DNA from: Dolichospermum flos-aquae CCAP 1403/13F
GTDB lineage: Bacteria > Cyanobacteriota > Cyanobacteriia > Cyanobacteriales > Nostocaceae
Assembly: GCF_012516395.1 (NCBI RefSeq)
Contig: NZ_CP051206.1
Span: forward strand, 496,001 to 560,000
Direction of reading: 5' to 3'
Length of the DNA: 64,000 nucleotides
Below are positions 55,756 to 64,000 of this stretch, in pieces. The position numbers were made by a program, and so were the translations under genes. The notes beneath the pieces are model-generated. The model saw only the letters and a program-made list of their open reading frames with translations, was not told where the DNA came from and searched no databases. Numbering within the stretch: the stretch's first letter is position 1; each line of letters begins with the position of its first letter.

Positions 55756-56172
55756 CTAGACAAATAAATCGAGGGGTAAATGTCCATACATTTCGTTAAC
55801 TCCTCCCTCTTGATAGGACTGACAAGATACTAGCACTCCCCGATGATGACCAGAATAGGAATCGAGATAACACAAGCCATTTTTGCCATTTAATTTGATG
55901 TAAACTGGTCCTTCTGGTTGCGGTAAATCAGTTGGTGGTTGATAACCCAAAGCGCGAGAATAGGTTTTCATGGCTAAAATTCCCTCTTCGGCTGTATCAG
56001 CACAAATACCTAAAATTTGATAATCAGTCAGACTGGTGACAAAAATTAATGCCTCACGGGTGGGAATTTTCTCCGACGGTTTCAGAATGGGGGCGATATC
56101 CAGACAGTTGAATTTGTTGAGTATTTTCTTGGCTTCTGGGAGTGAGAGTTGCTGATGATTGGGAGTAGACAT
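55756..56172 (-). CDS. DUF1824 family protein
   Basis: A 138-aa protein, MSTPNHQQLSLPEAKKILNK onward, with GICADTAEEGILAMKTYSRA and the C-terminal YSGHHRGVLVSCQSY. It matches DUF1824, a cyanobacterial and plant family of unknown function. The start at 56172 (MSTPNH) fits homologues better than the longer frame from 56259, which adds 29 residues. Confidence 0.88.
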   Translation of the reverse strand: MSTPNHQQLSLPEAKKILNKFNCLDIAPILKPSEKIPTREALIFVTSLTDYQILGICADTAEEGILAMKTYSRALGYQPPTDLPQPEGPVYIKLNGKNGLCYLDSYSGHHRGVLVSCQSYQEGGVNEMYGHLPLDLFV

Positions 56173-56571
56173 AATATTGATTTGTCTAGTTTTTACGTCT
56201 GGTTCTGGTTTTGGGAGGGAGATTTGCTCAACATTACTGGCATTTTTGCACAAAATCAAGATTGATATGGCATATTCCCTAAGTTTTACGAGGAATATTT
56301 GCTGTTTTGGTAGTCTTCACTGAAAATTAGCACATCTGGTTTATTGATACGGTTATTATACCCTGCTGTTTGCTGCGGGGAATAATTATTTTAGCGACAA
56401 TATTTTCTAATATAATTCCCAAAAGTGAAGTTTGCCAAATTACAAGTTACCAATTTTTCAAAATTATCTCTTCTGTTCCTAAAGGAAGATAACTGTATCT
56501 ATTGCTTCAATATTGATCACAAATCAACTCAATTATGTGGTAGTATTAACTGCAAGTAATTATCAATTAAT
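56173..56571. other. Gene-free stretch
   Basis: About 400 bp between divergent genes (56173-56259 could be an N-terminal extension of the DUF1824 gene). No hairpin, RNA gene or repeat stands out; it should hold the promoter of the ABC transporter gene. Confidence 0.5.
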
Positions 56572-58380
56572 GTGGCTATGCCATTTAAATCTCTCCGATT
56601 ATCCAAAAGGCGTAAACATTCTGTTCGTCCCCTCCAGCGGCTATTTAAATATGGACATCAGTATACTAAACAAATTCGACTGGCCATTGGTGCTTCTATC
56701 CTCAATAAAGTTTTTGACTTAACACCCCCTGTATTAATTGGGATTGCGGTAGATGTGGTAGTCAAGCAACAAGATTCTATCATCGCCCGATTAGGCGTAA
56801 AAGATATTTATGGGCAATTTCTGATTTTATCCTTGTTGACGGTGATTACTTGGGTGTTGGAGTCATTGTTTGAATATGCCTATAAGTTACTATGGCGCAA
56901 TTTGGGACAGAATATTCAGCATAATTTACGACTGGACGCATATAAACATTTACAAGAATTAGAATTAGCTTATTTTGAAGAACGCAGTACCGGTGGTTTA
57001 ATGTCTATTTTGAGTGATGATGTTAACCAATTAGAGCGGTTTTTGGATGTGGGTGCAAATGACATTATTCAAGTAACTACTACTATTATTATTGTTGGGG
57101 CTGCGTTTTTTATTTTAGCTCCTAGTGTAGCTGGGATGGCAATTTTGCCCATGCCATTTATTCTCTTTGGTTCGATAATTTGCCAGAAATTTCTTGCGCC
57201 TCGTTATGCAGAAGTTCGGGAGAAAGTAGGGTTACTAAATGGGAGATTATCTAATAATTTGAGTGGAATTACCACTATTAAAAGTTTTACAGCAGAAGCT
57301 TATGAAGCGGCGCGGGTAGAATCTGAAAGTAATGCTTATCGTCAAAGTAATGCGAAAGCGATTGCTTTATCTGCGGGGTATATTCCGATTATTCGGATGT
57401 TCATTTTAATCGCTTTTACCATCTTGCTATTATTTGGCGGTATGGCAGCGGTAGAAGGAAGATTGGCTGTAGGTGCTTATAGTTCTTTGGTGTTTTTAGT
57501 TCAGCTTTTGCTGTGGCCATTAACCAGATTAGGTGATACTTTTGATTTGTATCAAAGGGCAATGGCTTCTACTAATCGAGTGATGGATTTGTTAGATACT
57601 CCCATGGCAATTCATCCGGGAAATATTGATTTACCTGTAGATATGATTCGGGGGGCTTTGGAATTTCAAAATGTGAGTTTTGCTTATCAAAATAGAAATC
57701 CAATTATTCACAATTTATCTTTGGAAATTCCCGCAGGAAATACAATTGCAATTGTGGGTTCGACAGGTTCAGGGAAAAGCACTTTGGTTAAACTATTACT
57801 GCGATTTTATGAGGTGCAAAGTGGTAAAATTACTCTGGATGGAATTGATTTACAACAATTAAATTTGCGAGATTTACGCCGCTCTATTGGTTTGGTGAGT
57901 CAGGATGTGTTTTTATTTCATGGTACAGTGGGAGAAAATATCGCCTATGGGACTTTTACCGCTACCGATGAAAACATCATCATGGCGGCGAAAATAGCGG
58001 AAGCTCATGATTTTATTATGAGTTTGCCCCAAGGTTATGAGACAATTGTGGGGGAACGAGGGCAGAAATTATCGGGAGGACAAAGACAACGGATTGCAAT
58101 TGCTCGCGCAGTATTAAAAGATCCACCAATTTTGATCTTAGATGAAGCCACATCAGCGGTAGACAATGAAACAGAAGCTGCAATTCAACGTTCTTTAGAA
58201 CGGATTACCGTCAATCGTACCACAATAGCGATCGCTCACCGTCTTTCCACCATTCGCAATGCTGATTGCATTTATGTCATGGAACATGGCAAATTAGTCG
58301 AAGCAGGAACTCATGAACAACTGTTAGAGAAAAACGGCATTTACACCAGTTTATGGCGTGTGCAATCTGGGTTAAAATAG
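56572..58380 (+). CDS. ABC exporter, fused permease-ATPase
   Basis: A 602-aa half-transporter. The N-terminal six-span permease domain (about 45-330, with WGLWALVF-like hydrophobic segments such as [10 protein letters not shown] and [10 protein letters not shown]) is followed by the ATPase with GSTGSGKS (Walker A), [10 protein letters not shown] and [11 protein letters not shown]. This is the MsbA/McjD-like multidrug or lipid exporter class, working as a homodimer. It has no C39 peptidase. The substrate is unknown; a role for the RiPP locus 3 kb away is conceivable but has no support. Confidence 0.93.
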   Translation: MAMPFKSLRLSKRRKHSVRPLQRLFKYGHQYTKQIRLAIGASILNKVFDLTPPVLIGIAVDVVVKQQDSIIARLGVKDIYGQFLILSLLTVITWVLESLFEYAYKLLWRNLGQNIQHNLRLDAYKHLQELELAYFEERSTGGLMSILSDDVNQLERFLDVGANDIIQVTTTIIIVGAAFFILAPSVAGMAILPMPFILFGSIICQKFLAPRYAEVREKVGLLNGRLSNNLSGITTIKSFTAEAYEAARVESESNAYRQSNAKAIALSAGYIPIIRMFILIAFTILLLFGGMAAVEGRLAVGAYSSLVFLVQLLLWPLTRLGDTFDLYQRAMASTNRVMDLLDTPMAIHPGNIDLPVDMIRGALEFQNVSFAYQNRNPIIHNLSLEIPAGNTIAIVGSTGSGKSTLVKLLLRFYEVQSGKITLDGIDLQQLNLRDLRRSIGLVSQDVFLFHGTVGENIAYGTFTATDENIIMAAKIAEAHDFIMSLPQGYETIVGERGQKLSGGQRQRIAIARAVLKDPPILILDEATSAVDNETEAAIQRSLERITVNRTTIAIAHRLSTIRNADCIYVMEHGKLVEAGTHEQLLEKNGIYTSLWRVQSGLK

Positions 58381-58407
58381 CAAAAATAAAATTACAAATT
58401 AATCATC

Positions 58408-58833
58408 ATGTTTAGTATTCCCCAACCTGAAACAGCAGAGAACAAATGGCGCGGACAATTAGATAGATTTGTCAAAAACAATCAGTTAGAACTAGCCGCA
58501 CTTTTTTGGGGATTGTGGTTAGAAAATGGTAATCGTCAGGGAACTATTGGGATTGATTTACAACCAACTCCCCATTTTGTCTATTGTCCCCAAACCGAAA
58601 TAGAGAAGTTAAATGAGCGAGTTGAAAATCGTCTCCAAGAAATTTTAGGAATTATTGATAATAACCAACCGGAAACAGAAGTAGTGATGATTGGAATTGG
58701 GAAAGGGGAAATTAAGTTAATTCAATTTGCACCCAAATCATCACCAGAAACCTGTTTTCAAGAAGTGGGAAAAGATATAGATGGATTATTAAATTTACTA
58801 GAACAGCGATTAATTGAGCAAATCAGGGATTGA
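58408..58833 (+). CDS. Conserved hypothetical protein
   Basis: A 141-aa protein 27 bp after the ABC exporter on the same strand, so co-transcription is likely. It begins MFSIPQPETAENKWRGQLDR and has AALFWGLWLENGNRQGTIGI and VVMIGIGKGEIKLIQFAP. I know no function. It looks soluble, with a helical N-terminus and a C-terminal helix (GLLNLLEQRLIEQI). It is probably a cyanobacterial family. Confidence 0.75.
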   Translation: MFSIPQPETAENKWRGQLDRFVKNNQLELAALFWGLWLENGNRQGTIGIDLQPTPHFVYCPQTEIEKLNERVENRLQEILGIIDNNQPETEVVMIGIGKGEIKLIQFAPKSSPETCFQEVGKDIDGLLNLLEQRLIEQIRD

Positions 58834-58897
58834 TATAACTTTAGACAAAGATGGTAATAACTTGGTTTAATTAAGAAAAAGAGGTATCACCAAAAAG

Positions 58898-60124
58898 ATG
58901 ATGATTTTGGCTCAAAGCTTAACTATTGATGCAGTTTTAGTAAACAACTGTATCCAGTTCACAACCTGGGGATTTTCCTCCCTCCTACTCGCAGAAATTG
59001 TCAGAGATGCTTATCATGCTTTGTGTCATCAGATAACATGGTTAGCGAAATGGCACAATAAACATCATGCTGTGTACCGTCGAGATTTAACTTTAACTTC
59101 CCAAAAAGCCTACGTAGATTCCCAGTTGTATCACGATATCGTCGAATCGGGTATATTAGTAACAATATTAACAATAATTGCCTTACTAGCACATCAATGG
59201 GGATTATGGTTAGGAGTTGCTTATGCAGTCACGTTTTTATACGGTGCATCTCTGCGATATTTTCAAGGAACAATAGACACAGACTACAATCATTTACCCG
59301 GACCCTTAGACACAATTCCCTCCGTTTTGTGGGTAAATAGAACCTATCATTGGCGACATCATTTTGATGATGTTAATGCTTACTATAGTGGTGTTCTTCC
59401 CCTAGTGGATAAAATACTAGGAACAGGACTTTCTCTCAAAGGTAAAACCGTAGCCTTAACAGGTGCTTCCGGTGCATTAGGACAAGCATTAGCAGCGGAA
59501 TTATTAAAGCATAATGCCAAAGTTGTGGCATTAACAACGAATCCTGAAAAAATCGCAGTTCAAGAGCGAGTCAAAATTGTAAAATGGGAATTGGGTAATG
59601 AAACTCAACTAAAAGAAAGTTTAAATAAAGTTGATATTCTCATTATCAATCATGGCATAAATGTTTATGGAGATCGTACTTCAGCCGCCATTCAAAATTC
59701 CTATCAAGTTAACACATTTTCCGCTTTGGAATTAATAGATATCTTTTCTGCAACTGTCACAGGACCCCAGGACAAAGCCACCAAAGAAATTTGGGTAAAT
59801 ACTTCAGAAGCGGAAGTTTCCCCAGCTTTAAGCCCCTTGTATGAACTAAGTAAAAGAGCATTAGGGGATATTGTCACCCTCAAAAGATTAGATCAAACTT
59901 GTGTCATTCGCAAATTAATTTTAGGTCCATTCAAAAGTCAATTAAATCCTTATGGTGTGATGTCAGCAAATCAGGTTGCCAAGGGGATTGTATTTTTTGC
60001 AAAACGGGATTTTAGAAATATTATTGTCACAGTAAATCCTTTGACTTATATCCTATTTCCCCTCAAAGAATTTAGTACCTGGTTGTACTATCGGATTTTT
60101 AGTAAAGGGGTAAAAAGCAAATAA
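58898..60124 (+). CDS. Sterol desaturase-like / short-chain dehydrogenase fusion
   Basis: A 408-aa fusion. The N-terminal part (to about 175) is a membrane di-iron hydroxylase-type domain with His motifs HALCH, HNKHH and HWRHHF. From about 180 an SDR domain follows with KTVALTGASGALGQALAAEL (Rossmann GxxGxxG) and a YELSKRALGD active site (Tyr-x3-Lys). This architecture is widespread in cyanobacteria and annotated as a bifunctional sterol desaturase/SDR; the substrate is unknown, probably a membrane lipid. The start is ATG ATG at 58898. Confidence 0.9.
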   Translation: MMILAQSLTIDAVLVNNCIQFTTWGFSSLLLAEIVRDAYHALCHQITWLAKWHNKHHAVYRRDLTLTSQKAYVDSQLYHDIVESGILVTILTIIALLAHQWGLWLGVAYAVTFLYGASLRYFQGTIDTDYNHLPGPLDTIPSVLWVNRTYHWRHHFDDVNAYYSGVLPLVDKILGTGLSLKGKTVALTGASGALGQALAAELLKHNAKVVALTTNPEKIAVQERVKIVKWELGNETQLKESLNKVDILIINHGINVYGDRTSAAIQNSYQVNTFSALELIDIFSATVTGPQDKATKEIWVNTSEAEVSPALSPLYELSKRALGDIVTLKRLDQTCVIRKLILGPFKSQLNPYGVMSANQVAKGIVFFAKRDFRNIIVTVNPLTYILFPLKEFSTWLYYRIFSKGVKSK

Positions 60125-60131
60125 TTATCAA

Positions 60132-60255
60132 GATAACGTTGCTAAATAAAATCTAACAGTCTCCTTTCTCTCCACCTCTGCGTCCTCTGCGCCTCTGTGG
60201 TTCGTATCAAATAAGATGACTGATGATTTGTGAAAATGCTATTAGCAACGTTATC
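60132..60255. repeat. 124-bp inverted-repeat unit
   Basis: The ends GATAACGTTGCTAA and TTAGCAACGTTATC are exact complements of 14 bp. The middle has CCTCTGCG/CTCTGCGCCTCTGTGG-type repeats common in cyanobacterial intergenic regions. No clear target duplication. Confidence 0.7.
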
Positions 60256-60406
60256 CATGATATTGGGAAAGAATAAATATGAAACTAAATATTTAGACAT
60301 TATGGGTATTGATTCCGTACAAGCATCCATGTTAAGCTATGTAATAATAAGTAAAATCTAGTTTATACATTTTGCATCTCACCTTGATTAATCAGGAGTA
60401 TCAAAA

Positions 60407-61135
60407 ATGCCAGTAGGTTTGCCTGAATTCGTGGAAAACCCAGAAAATCGTTGTCCGGTAATTCTCTTGCTTGATACTTCTGGCTCAATGTCAGGACAAC
60501 CTATACAGGAGTTAAATAGAGGTTTGGCGGCTTTCAAGGAAGATGTGATGAAAGATGCTCAAGCCTCTTTAAGTGTAGAAGTTGCCATTGTCACCTTTGG
60601 ACCTGTGAAACTGACGCAAGATTTTGTCACTATAGACCATTTTACACCGCCCAAGCTAGAAACAGAAGGTGTCACACCAATGGGTGAAGCCATTGAATAC
60701 GCTTTGGATTTATTAGAAACCCGCAAACAGACTTATAAAGATAACGGTGTCCATTATTATCGTCCTTGGGTGTTTTTAATTACCGATGGTGCACCTACAG
60801 ATTATTGGCAAGGTGCAGCGCAAAGGGTGAGGGAAGAAGAAGAACAGCGCCGAATGTTGTTTTTTACTGTTGGTGTTCAGGGTGCAGATATGAACAAACT
60901 TAAACAAATTGCACCTCGTCCTCCAGTAATGCTGAATGGCTTAGATTTTCGCTCTTTATTTCATTGGCTTTCCACTTCCATGAAACGGGTTTCTAGTGGC
61001 AAAGTAGAGGAATATTTGCGAGAAACAGATAAACCAGAAGATGATGATCAATATGTGATTGATTTTCTCAATTCTGAAAGGTTAAATTCTCGTACTGATG
61101 ATGATAAAACTTTGCTTTTGTGTCTCTTTGAATAG
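60407..61135 (+). CDS. VWA-domain protein (TerY-like), with a phosphatase-like tail
   Basis: A 242-aa protein. The VWA domain (1-200) has the MIDAS motif DTSGSMS (residues 23-29) and later VFLITDGAPTD; FHWLSTSMKRVSSGKV ends it like TerY. The last 42 residues (EEYLRETDKPEDDDQYVIDF and RTDDDKTLLLCLF) do not fit TerY and look like the end of a PP2C phosphatase, where DDDxTLL is a common motif. The likely explanation is a deletion that fused the VWA gene to the tail of its neighbouring PP2C gene. AGGAG lies upstream of the ATG. Confidence 0.72.
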   Translation: MPVGLPEFVENPENRCPVILLLDTSGSMSGQPIQELNRGLAAFKEDVMKDAQASLSVEVAIVTFGPVKLTQDFVTIDHFTPPKLETEGVTPMGEAIEYALDLLETRKQTYKDNGVHYYRPWVFLITDGAPTDYWQGAAQRVREEEEQRRMLFFTVGVQGADMNKLKQIAPRPPVMLNGLDFRSLFHWLSTSMKRVSSGKVEEYLRETDKPEDDDQYVIDFLNSERLNSRTDDDKTLLLCLFE

Positions 61136-61196
61136 GATGCAATTGGTATGACATGAATTTATGCTAGAAATGGCTTATCTGTTGGCTTCAACACCC

Positions 61197-61316
61197 GCCC
61201 AGAAATGAATTTCCGGGCTAATAGCTAAAGTAAACTGAAGTTTACTAAAGAATTTGCAGATCATTTAGTCATCTTTAGATGACTTTTGCTATTAGCAAGG
61301 AAATTCATTTCCTTGC
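61197..61316. repeat. Multi-hairpin fold-back element, family E, copy 2
   Basis: It shows the same order as 11598-11793: outer hairpin (61197-61218, one mismatch), arm GCTAATAGCTAAAGT (61217-61231), hairpin AGTAAACTGAAGTTTACT (61229-61246), hairpin AGTCATCTTTAGATGACT (61267-61284), arm ACTTTTGCTATTAGC (61282-61296), and outer hairpin GCAAGGAAATTCATTTCCTTGC (61295-61316). The arms pair with one mismatch. Stem sequences differ from copy 1. Confidence 0.85.
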
Positions 61317-61702
61317 GGGTTTTATGTTTTACCAGGAATACCATTTGATATTTATTTCAACCCATCTAATTAAAATTATATGACAGTTTTTACCTGTGCC
61401 ATTACGGGAAAATCAATTACTCTGTTGGGTAAAGAGATTGCTAATAGTGGTGAAGCGAAAATTTGGCGAACTAATCAAAATGGTTATTTAGCGAAAATTT
61501 ACCATTCTCCAACACCTGAACGGGTGCAGAAGTTAGCGGTAATGATAGCAAATCCACCCACAGAACCAAATTCCCATCTTCATCATGTTTCCCCTGTCGG
61601 GCTTTACCTTCAATTATTGATACAGATTCTTTTCAGGTGATAAATCCGAAAAATGGTAAGGTTTATAATTGTTTAGTTGGTTCTGAGGGATATACTCCAC
61701 CG

Positions 61703-61828
61703 CAGGGCAAACGCACCTAAATTCTGTAATCCATGCCCAGCAAGGGTTTTAACTTTTAGTTACAAAACTTAACAATCGTCAAAACCTTTGTCCAGTAAGC
61801 ATTCTAAAAATAAGATGCGCTTGCCCTG
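61703..61828 (+). mobile_element. 126-bp MITE, family B, copy 2
   Basis: Its ends are CAGGGCAAACGCA and TGCGCTTGCCCTG, flanked by 10-bp direct repeats TACTCCACCG (61693-61702 and 61829-61838). Removing it with one repeat restores the C-lobe frame (136 bp). Confidence 0.92.
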
Positions 61829-62367
61829 TACTCCACCGGAACTGATTGGCAAAGATTTTGATAGTATTGAGCAAACGGAAGTACATGATAGATTCCGGTT
61901 AGGAGTAATTATCTATCAATTATTATTTGGTGGTAATAATCCTTTTCAGGGAAAGTGGACAGGTACGGGGGAAATTCCAGACATAAATGAACTTATCTGT
62001 CAGGGTTTATGGATTAATGGGTCAACTAATTTAATTGCAGCAGTAGCAAGAACAATTCCCCTGGAGATTGTTCATCCAGAGATTCAGCAATGTTTTCTGA
62101 GATGCTTTAATGATGGGCATAAAAATCCTAATTTCCGCCCTACGGCTAGGAAGTGGTTGGAGGCGTTAAAAGTAGGGAATGATAGGCTAACTATATGTGG
62201 CAGGGTAGATAGTCATTACTATAGCCGAACTTATGGTAAATGCTATTGGTGCGATCGCTCTACAAATCTTGGTGTTGATATTTTTCCTGGAGTTGTTAAA
62301 GCAAAACCATCTGTTGTGGTGGAATCAACATCACAACCACAAGTTATTAGTAATAGATTCATAGGAA

Positions 62368-62993
62368 ACCTCCTACAAACCCTCTCTGGTCATTCTGACT
62401 CGGTTTGGTCAGTAGCATACAGCCCCGATGGTCAAACCCTGGCTAGTGGGAGTGATGACAAGACTATCAAACTGTGGAATGTGAAAACGGGAAACCTACT
62501 GCAAACCCTCTCTGGTCATTCTGACATGGTTATTTCAGTAGCATACAGCCCCGATGGTCAAACTCTGGCTAGTGGGAGTTATGACAACACTATCAAGATA
62601 TGGGATGTAAAAACAGGAAACCTCCTACAAACCCTCTCTGGTCATTCTAGATCGGTTTGGTCAGTAGCATACAGCCCCGATGGTCAAACTCTGGCTAGTG
62701 GGAGTTGGGACAACACTATCAAGATATGGGATGTAAAAACAGGAAACCTCCTACAAACCCTCACTGGTCATTCTTCCCCGGTTAGCTCAGTAGCATACAG
62801 CCCCGACGGTCAAACCTTGGCTAGTGGGAGTGATGACAAGACTATCAAACTGTGGAATGTGAAAACGGGAAACCTACTGCAAACCCTCACTGGTCATTCT
62901 AACCCGGTTGTGTCTGTAGCATACAGTCCCGATGGTCAAACTCTGGCTAGTGGGAGTAGTGACAAGACTATCAAGATATGGCGGTTAAAGTAG
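62368..62993 (+). repeat. Five near-identical WD40 coding repeats
   Basis: Each unit is 126 bp (42 codons), starting GGAAACCTCCTACAAACCCT and carrying GHSxxVxSVAYSPDGQTLAS. The units differ mainly at the residues after GHS, the usual WD40 surface positions. Recent duplication or gene conversion is likely. Confidence 0.9.
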
Positions 62994-63104
62994 TCATTGA
63001 TAGGATTTTATTAGCAATGGTCTATTTTATCATCCTGTAAATCCTTTAATCCTGGACATCCTGATTCAGACAATTTTACTAACCTATTTCCTCATCATAA
63101 ATCT

Positions 63105-63546
63105 ATGAATCATAAAGTTTTTTATCTTGATGGTAAAACAATTAATAACAAACAAACATTTTTAAAACAAGCTGCTGAAGCAATGGAATTTCCTACATAC
63201 TTCGGTGCTAACTGGGATGCTTTTGATGAATGTATCACCGATTTAACATGGTGTCCGGCTCCAGGGCAAGCGCATCTTATTTTTAGAATGCTTACTGGAC
63301 AAAGGTTTTGACGATTGTTAATTTTTGTAACTAAAGGTTGAAACCCTTGCTGGGCATGGATTACAGAATTTAGGTGCGTTTGCCCTGTGTCCGGCTCAAA
63401 GATATGTCATATCATAACATCATGCTGATATCTTTGCTCAAGCTGAACCGACACAGTACCAAATAGCATTGGATATTTTAAATTCAGCCAAAGAATACTG
63501 GGAAGCTAATAATATTCCTCTCAAGTTTTTAGTTATTAACAAATAG
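63105..63546 (+). pseudogene. Barstar-like ribonuclease inhibitor, split by a MITE and with a stop codon
   Basis: The protein opens KVFYLDGKTINNKQTFLKQA and has FPTYFGANWDAFDECITDL, the barstar signature region that contacts barnase. The MITE at 63262-63387 breaks it after WCPA. Downstream, CPAQRYVIS is followed by a TAA and then HADIFAQAEPTQYQIALDIL and EYWEANNIPLKFLVINK, to a TAG at 63544-63546. So besides the insertion there is an independent stop. No barnase gene is visible. Confidence 0.85.
63262..63387 (-). mobile_element. 126-bp MITE, family B, copy 3
   Basis: Inverted relative to copies 1 and 2. Its ends are CAGGGCAAGCGCA and TGCGTTTGCCCTG, flanked by perfect 10-bp repeats TGTCCGGCTC (63252-63261 and 63388-63397). 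It interrupts the barstar-like gene. Confidence 0.92.
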
Positions 63547-63589
63547 GTAAAATTATATTTTCACTATTTGGAGATTGTTGGTTGTGGTT

Positions 63590-63764
63590 GTCAGAATCAG
63601 GATAACCAGGATTTAAGGATGTACAGGATTGTAGTTTGTAGATTTTCTGTAAATGTTTAATGATTATAAATTATGATTTAGAGAAAAATATATTTTCTAT
63701 CATTCACAAAAACCTATATTTTCTAAAAAACATCCTGTTAATCCTGGTAATCCTGATTCAGACA
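63590..63764. repeat. Short ATCCTG-type direct repeats
   Basis: Units such as TCAGGATAACCAGGATTTAA (about 63595) and CATCCTGTTAATCCTGGTAA (about 63729), with a 9-10 base period, recur here. They also occur at about 3240-3300, 5962-5998, 48200-48225 and 63036-63075. It is a degenerate cyanobacterial intergenic repeat. Confidence 0.6.
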
Positions 63765-63977
63765 TTATTCACTAATACTCCAATCTTCTAAACGCAAATT
63801 AGGAACTTTTTCAAAATCTTTAAAATTACGAGTTACTAAAATCCCCTTGACTGATAATGTAATTGCAGCAATGCGTAAATCTTGAGTACCAACGCGGATT
63901 TTTTGCTTAACTAATTCAGTGTAAATATTACCCGCAGCTTCGCTAAAATGTAGGACATTTAGACAGGGGAAACGCAT
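63765..63977 (-). pseudogene. PIN-domain (VapC-like) fragment
   Basis: A 70-aa C-terminal half of a PIN toxin: AAGNIYTELVKQKIRVGTQD, then IAAITLSVKGILVTRNFKDF with the conserved Asp, and VPNLRLEDW at the end. The N-terminal part with LLDTN is missing: a stop codon lies directly upstream of the ATG at 63977, and the window ends 23 bp further on. It may be frameshifted, with the front part outside the window. No antitoxin is seen. Confidence 0.7.
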
Positions 63978-64000
63978 CTAATTTTTTTTGACAAAATGTA

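Larger units (their letters stand above)
61380..62993 (+). pseudogene. Ter-type protein kinase fused to WD40 repeats, deleted and split by a MITE
   Basis: The first frame (61380-61590) gives TVFTCAITGKSITLLGKEIA and AKIYHSPTPERVQKLAVMIA, the N-lobe of a TerY-P-associated kinase. A different frame follows (ALPSIIDTDSFQVINPKNGK, then CLVGSEGYTPP), skipping the catalytic HxDxKxxN segment. After the MITE at 61703-61828 the C-lobe resumes (ELIGKDFDSIEQTEVHDRFR, then FGGNNPFQGKW), then a CGRVDSHYYSRTYGKCYWC zinc-finger-like block and five 42-residue WD40 repeats to the stop. Internal deletion, frameshift and insertion make it a pseudogene, though the C-terminal part is one open frame. Confidence 0.85.

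Noticed and set aside
56572-58380. ABC exporter considered as a dedicated RiPP transporter
   Set aside because: It lies about 3.4 kb from the precursor on the opposite strand with unrelated genes between, and has no peptidase domain.
62368-62993. Regular 126-bp repeats, considered as a CRISPR or satellite array
   Set aside because: They are in-frame WD40 coding units without spacers.
63765-63977. Considered as a complete small toxin
   Set aside because: It lacks the N-terminal half of the PIN domain, including the LLDTN Asp, and a stop codon precedes it.

Overview
The window comes from the chromosome of an AT-rich filamentous, Nostocales-type cyanobacterium. Supporting signs are plastid-type genes (ycf35, ycf46), chlM/bchM, sulfolipid genes sqdB-sqdX, a small cyanobacterial lipoxygenase, many GCGATCGC (HIP1) octamers, and heptanucleotide tandem repeats (STRRs) of the kind known from heterocystous strains. 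The number of small non-autonomous inverted-repeat elements and internally deleted genes suggests a bloom-forming Anabaena/Dolichospermum/Aphanizomenon-like genome. That last assignment is inference.

Layout. 1-5.9 kb: 3' end of frr, a decayed PIN/HicB toxin-antitoxin patch, an orphan XRE regulator, an unknown membrane protein, ycf35-ycf46 and a ribbon-helix-helix protein. 6.1-11.6 kb: a dynamin-like GTPase (CrfC/RdcA type) split by a 126-bp element, its RdcB-like partner, a DUF29 protein, a HepT/MntA pair, a collapsed patatin gene and a lipoprotein. 11.6-18.7 kb: sqdB and sqdX bracketed by STRRs, chlM, a DUF937 protein and a histidine kinase. 19-31.7 kb: a DUF697 GTPase, a Ser/Thr kinase, a collapsed two-component system, an M28 peptidase, a TauE-like membrane protein with an exported partner, argB, an FHA protein, pgl and a HigBA-type pair. 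31.7-38 kb: MlaE, rph, a truncated adenylate kinase, a CobO-like protein, and a four-gene deoxynucleotide cluster (thymidylate synthase-like, membrane-anchored dCTP-deaminase fold, DNPH1-like N-hydrolase, dCMP deaminase). 38.1-51.4 kb: housekeeping genes (purM, PHP, dihydroorotase-like, phr, sppA, idi2, purE, nagA), a protease, a Uma2 protein and a lipoxygenase. 51.5-53.6 kb: a compact putative RiPP locus, with a 60-residue precursor peptide and a radical SAM/partial-SPASM enzyme. 53.7-60.1 kb: ABC-F, ABC exporter, DUF1824 and a desaturase-SDR fusion. 60.4-64 kb: a decayed VWA/phosphatase/kinase (TerY-P-like) locus, WD40 repeats, a broken barstar gene and a PIN fragment.

The main candidates for something new are the RiPP locus (51805-53121) and the deoxynucleotide cluster (34407-38014), whose dCTP-deaminase-like member has a transmembrane anchor and lacks the catalytic Glu. 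On the mobile side, one 126-bp element interrupts three accessory genes, each time with a perfect 10-bp target duplication. A second family shows two copies with the same palindrome architecture but different stem sequences. Several genes (GTPase, patatin, two-component system, VWA-phosphatase, Ter kinase, adenylate kinase, PIN/HicB) have lost internal segments, so deletion is a major force here.
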